Positions 19,878 through 30,177 are shown, numbered from the stretch's first letter. The stretch is DNA of 46,193 nt from CAYLUN01 sp964386865 (GCA_964386865.1 CAYLUN010000042.1:1-46193); one strand, 5' to 3'. Numbers and translations: made by a program. Notes: generated from the sequence alone by a model not told the origin.

Positions 19878-21950
19878 TCACCTCTCCTCCCCGAGCTTGC
19901 GCTCGATCTCCTCCGACAACTTACGCGCGTCGATCTCCTCCTGCGTCCACGGGCTCTCCTTGCGGATGAGCGCGATCTGGTGCTTGGCTTGCGCGAGCTG
20001 GCTCATTCCCACGTAAAGCTTCGCCAGCTCAAGCCGCAACGCGGGCGTGTAGGTCTCGTCCACGTCTGCCAGCAGCGCGCGCTGCAGGCACACAACGGCC
20101 TTTCGCGGCTGGCCATTTCCGGCCAGCGCCTGCACTTTCAGCAGATTCGTGCGCGGCGACGCGCGCTCCTCGGGAATCTCCCACTCGAGCAGGTCGAGTT
20201 CCGTCAGGGCCTCGCGGTACAGTTGCTGGCTGAGCAGGTTCTGCAACCGGAAATGTCTGCTATTATAGTCGAACAGGGCCGCCCTGTCCAACTTGGAGCC
20301 AGAGACCACGGCGGTGGGCTTAGGAACGGCCAGATACAGGTTGCGGGCGGTGGCACAATCGTCCAAGACAAGGGCGGTGTCGGCGAGGTAAATGTCGAGC
20401 AGGCGCTGCTCCCAGTCGATCAGGTCTGGGCGCCTGATGGCGCGCAGAACGTCGCGCGCCTCCTGCGGGCGGTTGAGGCAGAGGTTCAGCATCCCGCCGT
20501 AATGGAGCGCGGCCGAGGCGCGCGCCTTGGGGTCTTGGGACTTATCGAGGATCGCGCGGAAGCAGCGCTCGGCCAGCTCGTACTGCTCGTCCACCTGCTG
20601 CACGCCCAGCGCAAGCTCGTTGAAGAGCGGGACCAGGTCGGCCTCGGGGATGCGGTGGGCCGCCGCAAGGGCGCGGCTTGCGAAAGCGGCGGCCGGCGCC
20701 TCTTTGAGGAAGAAGTAATAGCCGTGGGAGATGAGCGCGTAGCCGGGCGGCTCAACACCGCAGTCCCGCTCCTGCCGCACGGCGCGGTCGAGCAGCGCCA
20801 GCGCGCGGGCGTCGTCGTTCTCGCTCTGGCCGTAGCGGGGGGCGATTCGAACCGTCTGGCGCGAGACAGCCTTGCGGCCGCCGCTGAAGGTGAGCGTGAG
20901 CGTGACGGTGCGGTCGCCCGTCGCAAAGTAGAGGTGCTCCGCCTTCGCGCCGCTCCCGCGCGTTCCGTCGCCGAACTCCCACTCGCACGCGGCGGCCTGC
21001 TCACCCTTTGGCAGCGCGGCCTCGAAGGCGAGGTCAAAGAGCGCGTGCTCGCGGATGTTGACCATGTGGCGGCACTCCCAGAGGAACTCGGCCTGCGGCG
21101 CCCCGCCGCGGCTCTGGAGCGGCCCCACGAAGGCGTACGCCGCCGGCGTGAAGGCCTCCGGGCCGATGACGGAGTGGCGCGCCTCTCCCGGCGGCACGCA
21201 GGCGGCTATGGCGAAGGAGTCTGCGCCGCTGTTCGCGTGGAGGTAGGTGAAGCGGTGCACGCCGGGCTGGAGGTTCACGGTGCCGCGCTTGCTGCCGTCG
21301 AGCCCGGCTTTGACCGGGTGCTTGCCGGGCCAGGCGGCGACCTCGCGGCCGTCGATGAAGAGAAACGACGCGTCGGTGGAGGCGGTGCAGAGCGCCGTGG
21401 CGCCGGCCCTGTCGACGCGAAGGAAGCCGTCGTAGCGGTGCAGGGTGTTGGTGTTTGGGCCAAAGGGGTTGAACGCGTCGTATACGCGCTCCGAAAAACC
21501 GCCGCTCTGAACGGCGGCCGCTTTCCAGAGGTCGTCGAACTGGGCTGCCGACGTGACCTCGCGCCCGTCGTAGGACCGCGTCAGATGGCGGAGGCCGGAG
21601 CGGTGCTCGAGCCCCGGCAGAGGCAGGGCGGCGGTTTCGGAGGGGTAGAGGTAGAGGGTCTCGCCGGCCTGGGCGTCGAAGTGAAAGCTGACACGGCTTC
21701 CGACCCGCTCAAGCAGGCCGCACGGGCGCGGCGCGCCCTGCGCGTCTGTCAAGGCAAAGCCGTTGAAACGGGCATCGAGAAACACGGTCGTGGTGGCGGT
21801 GACGGGGGCGCCGCCCGCGCCATCGACTTTCAGCTCTTTGCGGAAGTCTCCGCATGCTTCTGGCCAAGCGGCGCAGACCGGCCGCGTGAGCGCACTCAGA
21901 AGAGCGCTCAGCGCCGCACATGCGAGCGTGTATCGTCGTAGACTGATCAA
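19878..21950 (-). CDS. Secreted protein: PA14-like region, PKD domain, TPR-like helices
   Basis: About 690 residues. I chose TTG 21950 (GGGGAGG ~7 bases upstream) because it starts exactly at a good signal peptide (ISLRRYTLACAALSALLSAL). The GTG at 21983 would add 11 glycine-rich residues. Residues ~160-250 resemble a PA14-type sugar-binding domain (RYDGFLRVD, ASFLFIDGREVA, QPGVHRFTYLH). Residues ~320-370 are a PKD domain (CEWEFGDGTRG ... GDRTVTLTL). The rest is helical, TPR-like. It heads the five-gene run and could scaffold the periplasmic MoxR/DUF4159 system. Confidence 0.8.
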   Translation of the reverse strand: MISLRRYTLACAALSALLSALTRPVCAAWPEACGDFRKELKVDGAGGAPVTATTTVFLDARFNGFALTDAQGAPRPCGLLERVGSRVSFHFDAQAGETLYLYPSETAALPLPGLEHRSGLRHLTRSYDGREVTSAAQFDDLWKAAAVQSGGFSERVYDAFNPFGPNTNTLHRYDGFLRVDRAGATALCTASTDASFLFIDGREVAAWPGKHPVKAGLDGSKRGTVNLQPGVHRFTYLHANSGADSFAIAACVPPGEARHSVIGPEAFTPAAYAFVGPLQSRGGAPQAEFLWECRHMVNIREHALFDLAFEAALPKGEQAAACEWEFGDGTRGSGAKAEHLYFATGDRTVTLTLTFSGGRKAVSRQTVRIAPRYGQSENDDARALALLDRAVRQERDCGVEPPGYALISHGYYFFLKEAPAAAFASRALAAAHRIPEADLVPLFNELALGVQQVDEQYELAERCFRAILDKSQDPKARASAALHYGGMLNLCLNRPQEARDVLRAIRRPDLIDWEQRLLDIYLADTALVLDDCATARNLYLAVPKPTAVVSGSKLDRAALFDYNSRHFRLQNLLSQQLYREALTELDLLEWEIPEERASPRTNLLKVQALAGNGQPRKAVVCLQRALLADVDETYTPALRLELAKLYVGMSQLAQAKHQIALIRKESPWTQEEIDARKLSEEIERKLGEER

Positions 21951-22068
21951 AGCCCCGCCTCCCCCGTGTCGGACCCCCTTCACCTTGATGCCTGCTATTC
22001 TGCATCAAAGCGGAGGAAAGTCCAAGCACAGAAAATGCAGCGCTAGCGCGCCCTACCCCGAGCGCGCC

Positions 22069-22211
22069 GGGCGCACGCTCGGTTTGTTTGCACAATGGAC
22101 GAGCAGACGCTCGTCCCTCCCCTGAGCGGCCGTGTTCGCGGGACGGGAGGGGGCGAGCGTCTGCTCGCCCGCGCGGTCATTCGTGTTCACAAACAAACCG
22201 TGCGTGCGCCC
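22069..22211. repeat. 143-base nested inverted-repeat structure downstream of the giant gene
   Basis: The outer arms 22069-22090 and 22190-22211 match at 21 of 22 positions (core CGGTTTGTTTG / CAAACAAACCG). Inside are two hairpins: GGACGAGC-AGAC-GCTCGTCC (22097-22116) and, in the opposite orientation, GGGCGAGC-GTCT-GCTCGCCC (22151-22170). The block abuts the stop codon (22212) of the giant gene, so it could terminate it or protect its 3' end. It could also be a small non-autonomous palindromic element. No transposase is seen. Confidence 0.8.
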
Positions 22212-25200
22212 CTAGCGCACGCGGATCAATGTGCCGCTCGCGTAGATGAGCTGCACGGTGCCGTTGGACAGGTAGAGCAGGTGCCAGCGGCTAGAAGGCA
22301 GGTTGTTCGCGCTGAAGGTGCCCGTCCGCGCGCCCGTGCAGGTCAGGAGCGTGTAGATCCGGTGGGTGTCAAGCGCGCCCGGATCCACGATTTGCAGCGC
22401 GAGGCCGGAGAGGTCCACGCCGCCTTCGATCGCCAGCAGATCGCTCGCGCCCGAGGCCGTCACGTCGGCCACATAGGTGCCGCTCAGCGACGCGCCGGCA
22501 CGCAGCGCCAGCGCGTCGGCGCCGAGCGCGCCTTCGCCAGCGGGCGAGAGCACGGTCTCCACAATGCCGTTTGTGAGCGCGCCGGCGCCGCCGATCAGGT
22601 TGGTGAGGGTGAGGCCGCCGAGGTCGAGTGTGCCGCCCGCGAGGACGACGGGCGTGCCTGTGGGCAGGGCGGCGGGGATGCCGATTTTGAGCGTGCCGTT
22701 GCTGATGGTGGTTGTTCCGGCGTAGGTGTTCGTGCCCGCGAGGGTCAGCACGCCGGCGCCGGATTTGGTGAGGCCGCCGCTGGTGTTGGGGGCGAGCGTG
22801 ACGGTGTCGACGAGGGCCGTGACGATCAAGGAGCCGCCGCCCTTGAGCAGGACGGTGGGCGGGGTTGCGTAGTCGACGCCCGGCGCCGTGACGGAGATGC
22901 TGGCGACGCGGTAGGTGCCTTTGCCCGTGCCGTCGTCCTCCATGTTCGCGATGGCGGTGGCGCCGACGCCGCCGCCGGTGATGGCGACGTAGGGCTCGCC
23001 GATGTAGCCGGAGCCGGGGTTCGCCAGCGTGATGCCGAAGACGCCGTCGCCGGTGGGGGCGCGCAGGGGGGCGGGGATGGTGACGGCGTAGCCGGCGGTG
23101 TCGATCACTGCGCCGCCCGCGTAGCCGTTGAACGGGCCGTTGACGTAGACGCCCGTCATGTTAGTGGGGACGAAGACGGTCGAATTGGCGCCGGCCTGGA
23201 GCATGCCGCCGCTGAAGTTGAGGTAGGCGGTACCGCTGGCGTTGTTCTGGATCGCGTTGAGGCTCAGCTTTCCGCCGCAGAGGTTGACGATGCCGGTGGG
23301 GCTGCCGGCGCTCTGGCGGATCGTGAGGTACTTGCTGGCGCCGTAGCTTTCGAGCGCGCCGCCGCGAATGTTCAGCTCGCCCCGTCCGCCTTCATACCCG
23401 ATGCCGATGTTCTGGCTGGAGTTGGCGTGGTTGACGATGCCGCCGTCAAGGGTGAAGACGCACTCGCTGCCGGTGTAGCGGGCGAGCAGCATCCACTCGG
23501 GGAAGCGGATGTAGCCGCCAGTGACGCGCACGATGCCGCGGCCCGCCGAGCTGCTGGGCCCGAGCTGGATGCGGGTGACCGTCAGGGAGCCGCTGCTCAT
23601 GTTGAAGTAGCCGTAGGCGCCGCTCAGGCGACCGATACCGAAGGCTTGGTCGTTGCCGGTGGTGGGGGAGCGGACGATCTCGCCGCCGTCCAGATAGAAG
23701 GCGCCGTTGCCGCCGCTGGTGTTGCCGACGCACAGGTTGGCCACGCCGCCGTGCAGGCTGGAGCCAGCGGGCATGCGGAGGATCGCGTCGCCGGCGGAGT
23801 CCGCCACGTAAACGTTGGCTGTGCCGAGCGAGTTGCTGCCGGTTAGTTCCACCGTGCCGTTCTGGATGGTGAAGTTTCCGGTGAAGGTGTTTGTGCCCGA
23901 GAGGATCCAGCGGCCGCTGTCGGATTTGGTGACGCTGAGCGCGCTGCCGCTGCCGTTGGTGAGCGAGAAGGGGATTTCGCCACCCGCGTAGGAGGTGCCG
24001 CGCAGGGTGAGCAGCTTGGCGCCAGCTCCCGAGAACGTGAAGCCGTTTTCGAAGCGGAGCGGGCCGGTGCCCGAGGCGTTCAGCGTCGCGCCGCCCGTGG
24101 TGCCGGCGAGGTCGAGGAGGCGGTCCGTGGTATCGCCCGCGCCGAAGTAGGTCAGGCCGGCAGACGTGGTGCCAGAGCCGAGCCGGATCGTGCCGTCGGC
24201 GGCGGTGGCGGGCTGGCCCAACGAACAGGCGACGCCGACGCCACAGAGGTTGGAGACAGCCAGGGTGCCCGCGTTGATGAGCGTCGCGCCCGAGTAGGTG
24301 TTGCTGGTGCTGGAGAGCGAGACGGTGCCGATGCCGGTCTTCGTGAGCGGGCCGGTGCCGGTGATGTCGCCGAGGAGGTTGCCGACGTAGCCGGCATTGT
24401 TCCCGGTCGTGAGCGTGACCGCGCCGTTGAGGGAGACGGGGCCGGCCCAGCGGTTATGGGTGGCGGCGCTGCTTTGGGTAGCGGCGTCAAAGGTCGAGCC
24501 GTCATCAAGGTTCAGGCGCCAGAATTGCGGATTCTGGACTTGATACAGCTCAAACCTCGCGCCGCTGCGGATCGTCAGCGTGTTTGTCTCGCCGCCGTTC
24601 AGGACGGTTGAAGACTCGAGGCGCAGCGTGCCCTGCTGAACATCCATGTGGCCCGCGCCCGGCGTGACGGTGGCGCTGGTAATGCCGAACATGTTCGCGC
24701 CCACTTTCGTGAGGGTGAAGCCGCCCAGGTTCAGCGTGGGGGTGTTGTTGCGGATATCGAAGCGGTCGGTGCCGCCGAACGTCGTGTCGCCGGCCAGCGT
24801 GACCTTGTTGACGGAATTGTACTGCGAAATGGCCGAGTTGTTGACGATTGCGCCCTTGCCTCCGACGCCCGAGCCGCTGACGGTGAAGGGCTCGCCGCCG
24901 AGGTTGAGGGTGTTGGCCGCGCGGGCCGCGCCAACGTCGAGAGTCGCGCCGGGTGCGATGACGGTGCCGGCGGTGGTAGCGCCGAAGGCTTGGTTCGTCT
25001 GGGCCAGCACGATGCCGGCGTTGATATACGTGATGCCGGTGTAGGTGTTGCGGCCCGCGAGCGTCAGGACGTTGGTGCCCTCCTTGACGAGCGCGCCCGC
25101 GCCGCCGATGGCTCCGGCCAGGCACTGGGTGGCGCTGCTGGCGAAGGTCAGCGAGCCTTCGTAGATGGTGGTGGGGCCGGAGTGCGAGCAGGCGCCGTTG

Positions 25201-28200
25201 AGGAGCACGCTTCCGGTTCCGCTCTTGGCGAGGGCGGAGTCCACGTCGTTGTTCGCGATGGCCGCGTTGACGGTCAGGGTGTTAGACGACTCGTTGGCGA
25301 GGTCGAGCTTGCCCCCTGAGGAGAGGGGCGTCAGCGTACCGTCGCCTTCGCTGGCGCCGATCGTCAGGGCCTCCTGGCCGGCGTTGATCGCGATGCCCTG
25401 CGTGCGGAAGGTCTTGCCCGCCAGGTCAACGGTAGCGGCCGTGGTCGTACACTGCTGCAATGCGGCCACGCGGCTCTCCGTGGCGCCGGCGAGGGTGATC
25501 GGCCCGGTTTCGCCGGGCTCGGTGATCCGCGCGCTGGCCGCCGCGTCGTCCGGGATGATGGAGTCCGGGCCGCGGGCGGCGATGTTCGTCGTGGTGGAGG
25601 AGCCGGAGTAGACGCCGAGCGCGCTGCTGTAGGCGGCCAGGCCCGAGCCGTTGTAGAAGGCCCAGAAGCCGATCAGGCCGTCGGGCTGCCCGCCGATGAA
25701 GATCCGGCTGCGGTCGTCGGCGCCCAGGCCTGCGCCGCTGAAGTTGAGTTCGGCGTTGGCACCCCGCGCGAGCGAGGCGAGCGTGAGCGCCGACGTCCGT
25801 CCGCCGTCGGCCTGTGAGACGGACAGCGTGCTGCTGCCGACGCCGAGGGTGACCGCGCCCAGCGTCTCGCTGTAGTCCGCCGCGCCGCCCGGGTGGTCGA
25901 ACTCGAGCGTGCCGCCGTTGAGGGTGACCGTGGCGGCGTCGCGCAGGCGGTTGGGGTGGTTATCGGCGGCCGTGCTGCTCAGGCGGAGCGTGCCGCCCGA
26001 GTTGAGGGTGAGGCCGCTCGAGGAGGCGATGGAGCCGACGGGGCCGGAGAGCACCAGCGTGCCGTTGTTCACGGTTGTGGCGCCGCTGTACGTGTTCGAG
26101 CCGCCGAGGGTCCAGGTGCTGGCGCCGTCCTTGATCAGCGTGAGGGTGTTCAGCCCGTTGTACACGGCACCGGTGATCGCGTTGCCCGCGCTGCTGCCGT
26201 CCAGCCGCAGGGTTTTGGAGTAGTTGTTCGCGAGGATGGCGGCCGTGCCGACGATCAGGTCGGCGTCGACGGGCTTAAGGGTGGTCGTGTAGGTGTTGCC
26301 GCCGCTGAGGTTCACAGAGCGGGCGGTGATGGAAGGCGTGCCGCTTAGGACGCTGGACGCCCGGGCGACCGTGAGGGTCGAGTGGCTCAGCGAGAGCTCG
26401 CCGACCAGGTGGTTGATGCCGGCGGAACCGGTGCCGACGCCGGACGCGAGGGTGCCGACGTAGCCGACGCCGACCGTGATGTCGCGCACGGTTTCGCCGA
26501 CGCCGTCGTTGGCGAACTCGAGCGTGGCGTTATTCTGCAGGCGTGCGGTAAAGCGCACAAGGCTGGAGCCTGAGAGGGCGTTCGGGTGGGCGAGGGCGAG
26601 GGTGCCGTTCTGGAGCTCGGTTTCGCCAGAGTAGGTGTTGGCGGCCGACAAGATCCAGCGGCCGGAGCCGTTCTTGATGAGCTTGTTGGTGGCGGCGACA
26701 CCGTTCGCATAGGCGCCGGCCAGCTCGCCGACGCCCGCCGTCGAGCCGTGTAGGTAGAGGTTCTTGGTGCCTGTTCCGGAGTAGGTTAGCGGGCTTGTGA
26801 AGGTGAGCAGGCCGTTGCCGCTCTGCTCCAGGTAGGCGTCGCCCGCGCCGATGGAGAGGTCGATGGTGCGGTCGGTCGTGTCGCCGGTGCCGATATAGGA
26901 GAGGCGTGCAGCGGTGGTGCCGGTGCCAAGGTGGATCGTGCCTGCGGCGGCGTCGGCAGGCTGGCCGAGGCTGCTGGGCTGGCCCACGTTCCGGAGCGAG
27001 GAGGCGGCGAGCGTGCCGGCGCGGATCGAGGTTTCGCCGCCGTAGGTGTTGTTCGTGCCCGTAAACCGGATGACGCCGGTGCCGATTTTTGCGACGGCGT
27101 GGGCGCCGTTCGCGTCTGAGATGACGCCGCTGACCGTGCCGGTGGTGGTGTTGCCGCCGAAGAAGCCGTCGCCCGCCCCTGTGACATCGCGGGCGAGCGT
27201 GACGTCGCCGGCCCAGACCGCGTTGCTCTCGAGGCGGAGCTGGCCGACGGACTCGCCCGTGTCGCCGCCGCTGAGGACGGCGGAGGCCTGGTGAGTCACG
27301 GCCGCGCTCGAGTAGAGCGTGGCGTTGGTGAGCACGTTGACGGTGGCGGCGGGGTTGTCGAGGCCGTTCATGATCGCCTTGCCGCCGACGCCGGTGTAGC
27401 CGAGGTTCCAGGTGCCTGTAAAGGCGGAGTAGTCGCCGTTGAGCGTGGTCGTGGAGGTGGTCGCGCCGAGGAGCACGTTGACGGTGCCGTTGCCCGCGAG
27501 GCTGGCGGAGAGGCCCGAGTAGGTGACGTTGCCGGCGTTCAGGTTGAGCGTGCCGTTATTGGTGACGCCGCCTGTGCCGAGGCCGCTGGTCTGGGTGACG
27601 GTAAGCGTGCCCTCTTCGACGGCCACGCCCCCGCTGAGTGTGTTCGCGGCGGTTAGGGTGAGGGCACCCGCGCCGATCTTGCTGAAGCTGCCTGCGCCGC
27701 TGAGCACGCCACCGTAGGCGCTGTCGGCGTTATTATTACCGACCGAGAGAGCCAGCGGGTTGCCGGCGTTGTCCGCGAGCGCGAGGTTGAAGGAGTTGGT
27801 GAGGTTGCCGAGCGTGAAGGCATGCGTGGAGACGGAGCTGTCGAAGACGATGCCTGTGGGGTTGGCGAATAGCACGTTCTGGAGCGCCAGACTATTGGCG
27901 AGGACGAGCGACCCTTGACTGACGGTGACCGGACCGGTAAAGGTGTTCGCGCCGCCGAGGACGACGGGGCCGGTGCCGGACTTGGCCAAAGGAGACGGCG
28001 AGGCGTTGTCGGCGATGACGGCGTTGACGGTCAGCGTGCCTGCGCCGATGTTGGCGAGGGCGAGCTCGCCGCCCGCGGCCGCGGCGGAAAGCGTGCCGTC
28101 GCTCTGCGCGGCGCCCAGCGTCAAGTTGGTGGCGCCGGCGGAGATGGCGGCGCGGTCGAGGAGGAGCGCTTTGCCCGCCGTGTTGACGGTCGCTTCGAAG

Positions 28201-30119
28201 GGGGTCGTCTGCGCAAGCGAGCGGACCACCGTGACGTCATGGCTCAGCGAGATCGGGCCGGTCGTGCCCTCCGTGGTGATACTCACGTTGCTGGTGTCGT
28301 TGCTGACGATCACGTCGCCCTTGGCGGCGATGCCCACTAAGCCGGAGACATACACGCCCAGCGTGGCGCTGTACGAGGCCGGAGAGCCGTTGACGGTGGC
28401 CCAGTCGCCGATGGGCCCGTCTGCTTGCGCGGTGATGAAGATGCGGTTGCGGTCGCTTTCGCCGAGGCCGGTGCCAGCGAAGTCGACGGTGGCGCTGCCC
28501 ACGCGGGCCAGCGAGGCGAAGGTGAGCGCGCTGGTCCGGCCGCTGGCGGCCTGAGAGGCGCTGACGATGTTGCCCAGGCCGCTGATGGTGAGGGGGCCGG
28601 CGGTCTCGCTGAAATTTGCGGCGCTGGCGTCGCTCGCGAACGTGAGGGTGGCGCCGGTCATGCTGACGGGCTTGTCGTCGGGCAGGCGGTTGGCGCTGTT
28701 GGCGGCCGCCGAGTTTTCGAGGCGCAGCGTGGCGTTGGAGGCGATTGACACGCTGAGCGACTGCGCGATGGTGCCGTTGCCCGTCAGGCGCAGGGTGCCT
28801 TGGCTGACGGCTGTCGCGCCGGTGTAGGTGTTGGCGGCGGAGAAGATCCACGTGCCGGCGCCGGCCTTGATGACGCCGAGCGTGCCGAGGTCATTCCGCA
28901 GGGTGCCGCTGAATTCGGCGGTGCCGGCGGCCGAGCAGTTCAGGGTGACCGTCTTGCTGCCGGAGGAGGCGGTGCAGTTGGTTGTGAAGTTCAGGTGTCC
29001 GGTGCCGGCGTGCTCGACGACGGCGTTGTTCTTGAAATTCAGGATGCGGTCGCTGGACTCGCCCGCGCCCGTGTAGAGCAGGCGGGCGCCGCTGGCGCCG
29101 AAGGTGATGTTCGTGCCCTGCCCGAGGTTGCTGGTGGTCGAGCGCTTGTTGCCGAGGAGGGTCACGCTGAGGGTGCCGGCTGCGCCAAGGACGATGTTCT
29201 CGGTAAACAGATTGATGCCGTTGAAGACGAACGTGCCCGTGCCGGACCAGAGCTCGAACCCCGCGTTGCCGATGATGGACGGGTTGATCACGAGGGTTTT
29301 GCCAGGCGCGACGTAGTTGTCGGCGTAGTTGTTGTTGCTTGAGGTGCTGAGGCGGATTTTGCCGGTTCCGTTGATGGCGCCGCCCTGCGCGGAGTAAAGC
29401 GTGTTGGCTCCCGCGTTCTCGAGCGAGAGGTAGCCGCTGCCGATGTCGGTGACGGTGCCGGAGTTGCCTGTAATGACGAGCGTCTTGACGATGTTTGAGC
29501 CCGAGAGCGTGAGGGTGCCGAGGCCGCCGTTGGTGATCACCAGCGAGGCGGCCGTGCCTGCGGACAGATTGCCGCTGAAGACGATGTCGCCCACGCCCTG
29601 GGTGGTTAGCACCTTGCCGCCTGCGGTTCCGGCGGTCGTGGCGCCGAACACGTTGCCGGCGAACGTCAGCGTTTTGGTCGGGCTCTCGTTGCGGAAGAAA
29701 TAGTTGCCGGCGGTCCGGTCGCCGCCAAGCTGGAGGGCCGCGTTAACGAGCTGGCTGTTGCCGGCGGTCGCGGTCAGGTAGTGGGTGCCGCTGCGGCCGA
29801 TGATGAGCGTCTGGCCGTTAGCGCCCCCCGCTCCGAGCGTGTAGGCGGCGACATTCGCGGTGTCGAACGTGGTGCTCCCGATATTGGGGAGGCCAGCCAG
29901 GTCGAGCGTGGTGTTACCGTTTCCGTCCGAGTCAAAGGTCGCCTTTTCATTGACGTCAGAGCCCGGGAAGGGGGACGCGCTCCAGTTGGCGCTGTTCGTC
30001 CACAGGTTATCAGCTGACCCCGTCCAGGTTCCGCTGGCTGCGGAGGCCGAGTAAGCGCCAAGCAGAGCTGCCGCCACGAAGGCCACCACGGAGCGCTGAC
30101 AGACCGCGATTCGTTTCAT
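22212..30119 (-). CDS. Giant secreted autotransporter-associated beta-strand-repeat protein (2635 aa)
   Basis: A signal peptide (MKRIAVCQRSVVAFVAAALLG...SASA) is followed by GTWTGSADNLWTNSANW, the usual opening of these proteins. At least eleven repeats of the type NTYSGxTxIxxGTL are visible, the passenger-associated transport repeat that forms a beta-helix. A ~230-residue module (from SASQAASGRTSALT to SQGSLVL) recurs in diverged form (from SVSQADGGRTSALT to YEGSLTF). The C-terminus (DTHRIYTLLTCTG ... LIYASGTLIRVR) has no autotransporter barrel and no PEP-CTERM anchor, so export beyond the Sec system must use another route. AGGAGGG precedes the ATG. Probable role: surface or extracellular fibre, perhaps glycan or cell adhesion. 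Confidence 0.9.
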   Translation of the reverse strand: MKRIAVCQRSVVAFVAAALLGAYSASAASGTWTGSADNLWTNSANWSASPFPGSDVNEKATFDSDGNGNTTLDLAGLPNIGSTTFDTANVAAYTLGAGGANGQTLIIGRSGTHYLTATAGNSQLVNAALQLGGDRTAGNYFFRNESPTKTLTFAGNVFGATTAGTAGGKVLTTQGVGDIVFSGNLSAGTAASLVITNGGLGTLTLSGSNIVKTLVITGNSGTVTDIGSGYLSLENAGANTLYSAQGGAINGTGKIRLSTSSNNNYADNYVAPGKTLVINPSIIGNAGFELWSGTGTFVFNGINLFTENIVLGAAGTLSVTLLGNKRSTTSNLGQGTNITFGASGARLLYTGAGESSDRILNFKNNAVVEHAGTGHLNFTTNCTASSGSKTVTLNCSAAGTAEFSGTLRNDLGTLGVIKAGAGTWIFSAANTYTGATAVSQGTLRLTGNGTIAQSLSVSIASNATLRLENSAAANSANRLPDDKPVSMTGATLTFASDASAANFSETAGPLTISGLGNIVSASQAASGRTSALTFASLARVGSATVDFAGTGLGESDRNRIFITAQADGPIGDWATVNGSPASYSATLGVYVSGLVGIAAKGDVIVSNDTSNVSITTEGTTGPISLSHDVTVVRSLAQTTPFEATVNTAGKALLLDRAAISAGATNLTLGAAQSDGTLSAAAAGGELALANIGAGTLTVNAVIADNASPSPLAKSGTGPVVLGGANTFTGPVTVSQGSLVLANSLALQNVLFANPTGIVFDSSVSTHAFTLGNLTNSFNLALADNAGNPLALSVGNNNADSAYGGVLSGAGSFSKIGAGALTLTAANTLSGGVAVEEGTLTVTQTSGLGTGGVTNNGTLNLNAGNVTYSGLSASLAGNGTVNVLLGATTSTTTLNGDYSAFTGTWNLGYTGVGGKAIMNGLDNPAATVNVLTNATLYSSAAVTHQASAVLSGGDTGESVGQLRLESNAVWAGDVTLARDVTGAGDGFFGGNTTTGTVSGVISDANGAHAVAKIGTGVIRFTGTNNTYGGETSIRAGTLAASSLRNVGQPSSLGQPADAAAGTIHLGTGTTAARLSYIGTGDTTDRTIDLSIGAGDAYLEQSGNGLLTFTSPLTYSGTGTKNLYLHGSTAGVGELAGAYANGVAATNKLIKNGSGRWILSAANTYSGETELQNGTLALAHPNALSGSSLVRFTARLQNNATLEFANDGVGETVRDITVGVGYVGTLASGVGTGSAGINHLVGELSLSHSTLTVARASSVLSGTPSITARSVNLSGGNTYTTTLKPVDADLIVGTAAILANNYSKTLRLDGSSAGNAITGAVYNGLNTLTLIKDGASTWTLGGSNTYSGATTVNNGTLVLSGPVGSIASSSGLTLNSGGTLRLSSTAADNHPNRLRDAATVTLNGGTLEFDHPGGAADYSETLGAVTLGVGSSTLSVSQADGGRTSALTLASLARGANAELNFSGAGLGADDRSRIFIGGQPDGLIGFWAFYNGSGLAAYSSALGVYSGSSTTTNIAARGPDSIIPDDAAASARITEPGETGPITLAGATESRVAALQQCTTTAATVDLAGKTFRTQGIAINAGQEALTIGASEGDGTLTPLSSGGKLDLANESSNTLTVNAAIANNDVDSALAKSGTGSVLLNGACSHSGPTTIYEGSLTFASSATQCLAGAIGGAGALVKEGTNVLTLAGRNTYTGITYINAGIVLAQTNQAFGATTAGTVIAPGATLDVGAARAANTLNLGGEPFTVSGSGVGGKGAIVNNSAISQYNSVNKVTLAGDTTFGGTDRFDIRNNTPTLNLGGFTLTKVGANMFGITSATVTPGAGHMDVQQGTLRLESSTVLNGGETNTLTIRSGARFELYQVQNPQFWRLNLDDGSTFDAATQSSAATHNRWAGPVSLNGAVTLTTGNNAGYVGNLLGDITGTGPLTKTGIGTVSLSSTSNTYSGATLINAGTLAVSNLCGVGVACSLGQPATAADGTIRLGSGTTSAGLTYFGAGDTTDRLLDLAGTTGGATLNASGTGPLRFENGFTFSGAGAKLLTLRGTSYAGGEIPFSLTNGSGSALSVTKSDSGRWILSGTNTFTGNFTIQNGTVELTGSNSLGTANVYVADSAGDAILRMPAGSSLHGGVANLCVGNTSGGNGAFYLDGGEIVRSPTTGNDQAFGIGRLSGAYGYFNMSSGSLTVTRIQLGPSSSAGRGIVRVTGGYIRFPEWMLLARYTGSECVFTLDGGIVNHANSSQNIGIGYEGGRGELNIRGGALESYGASKYLTIRQSAGSPTGIVNLCGGKLSLNAIQNNASGTAYLNFSGGMLQAGANSTVFVPTNMTGVYVNGPFNGYAGGAVIDTAGYAVTIPAPLRAPTGDGVFGITLANPGSGYIGEPYVAITGGGVGATAIANMEDDGTGKGTYRVASISVTAPGVDYATPPTVLLKGGGSLIVTALVDTVTLAPNTSGGLTKSGAGVLTLAGTNTYAGTTTISNGTLKIGIPAALPTGTPVVLAGGTLDLGGLTLTNLIGGAGALTNGIVETVLSPAGEGALGADALALRAGASLSGTYVADVTASGASDLLAIEGGVDLSGLALQIVDPGALDTHRIYTLLTCTGARTGTFSANNLPSSRWHLLYLSNGTVQLIYASGTLIRVR

Positions 30120-30177
30120 GCTAACCGACCCTCCTATTGCGCAAACCAGACCACGTTTTCGCGCGTTTATTGTGGTG

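Noticed and set aside
18999..21941. 980-codon plus-strand frame over the DUF4159 and TPR/PKD genes
   Set aside because: Antisense shadow with repetitive Gly/Arg/Val/Ala/Glu content; the minus-strand genes have signal peptides and ribosome sites.
22095..23846. 583-codon plus-strand frame and several others antisense to the giant gene
   Set aside because: Periodicity comes from the repeats on the other strand; no start signals or recognisable domains.
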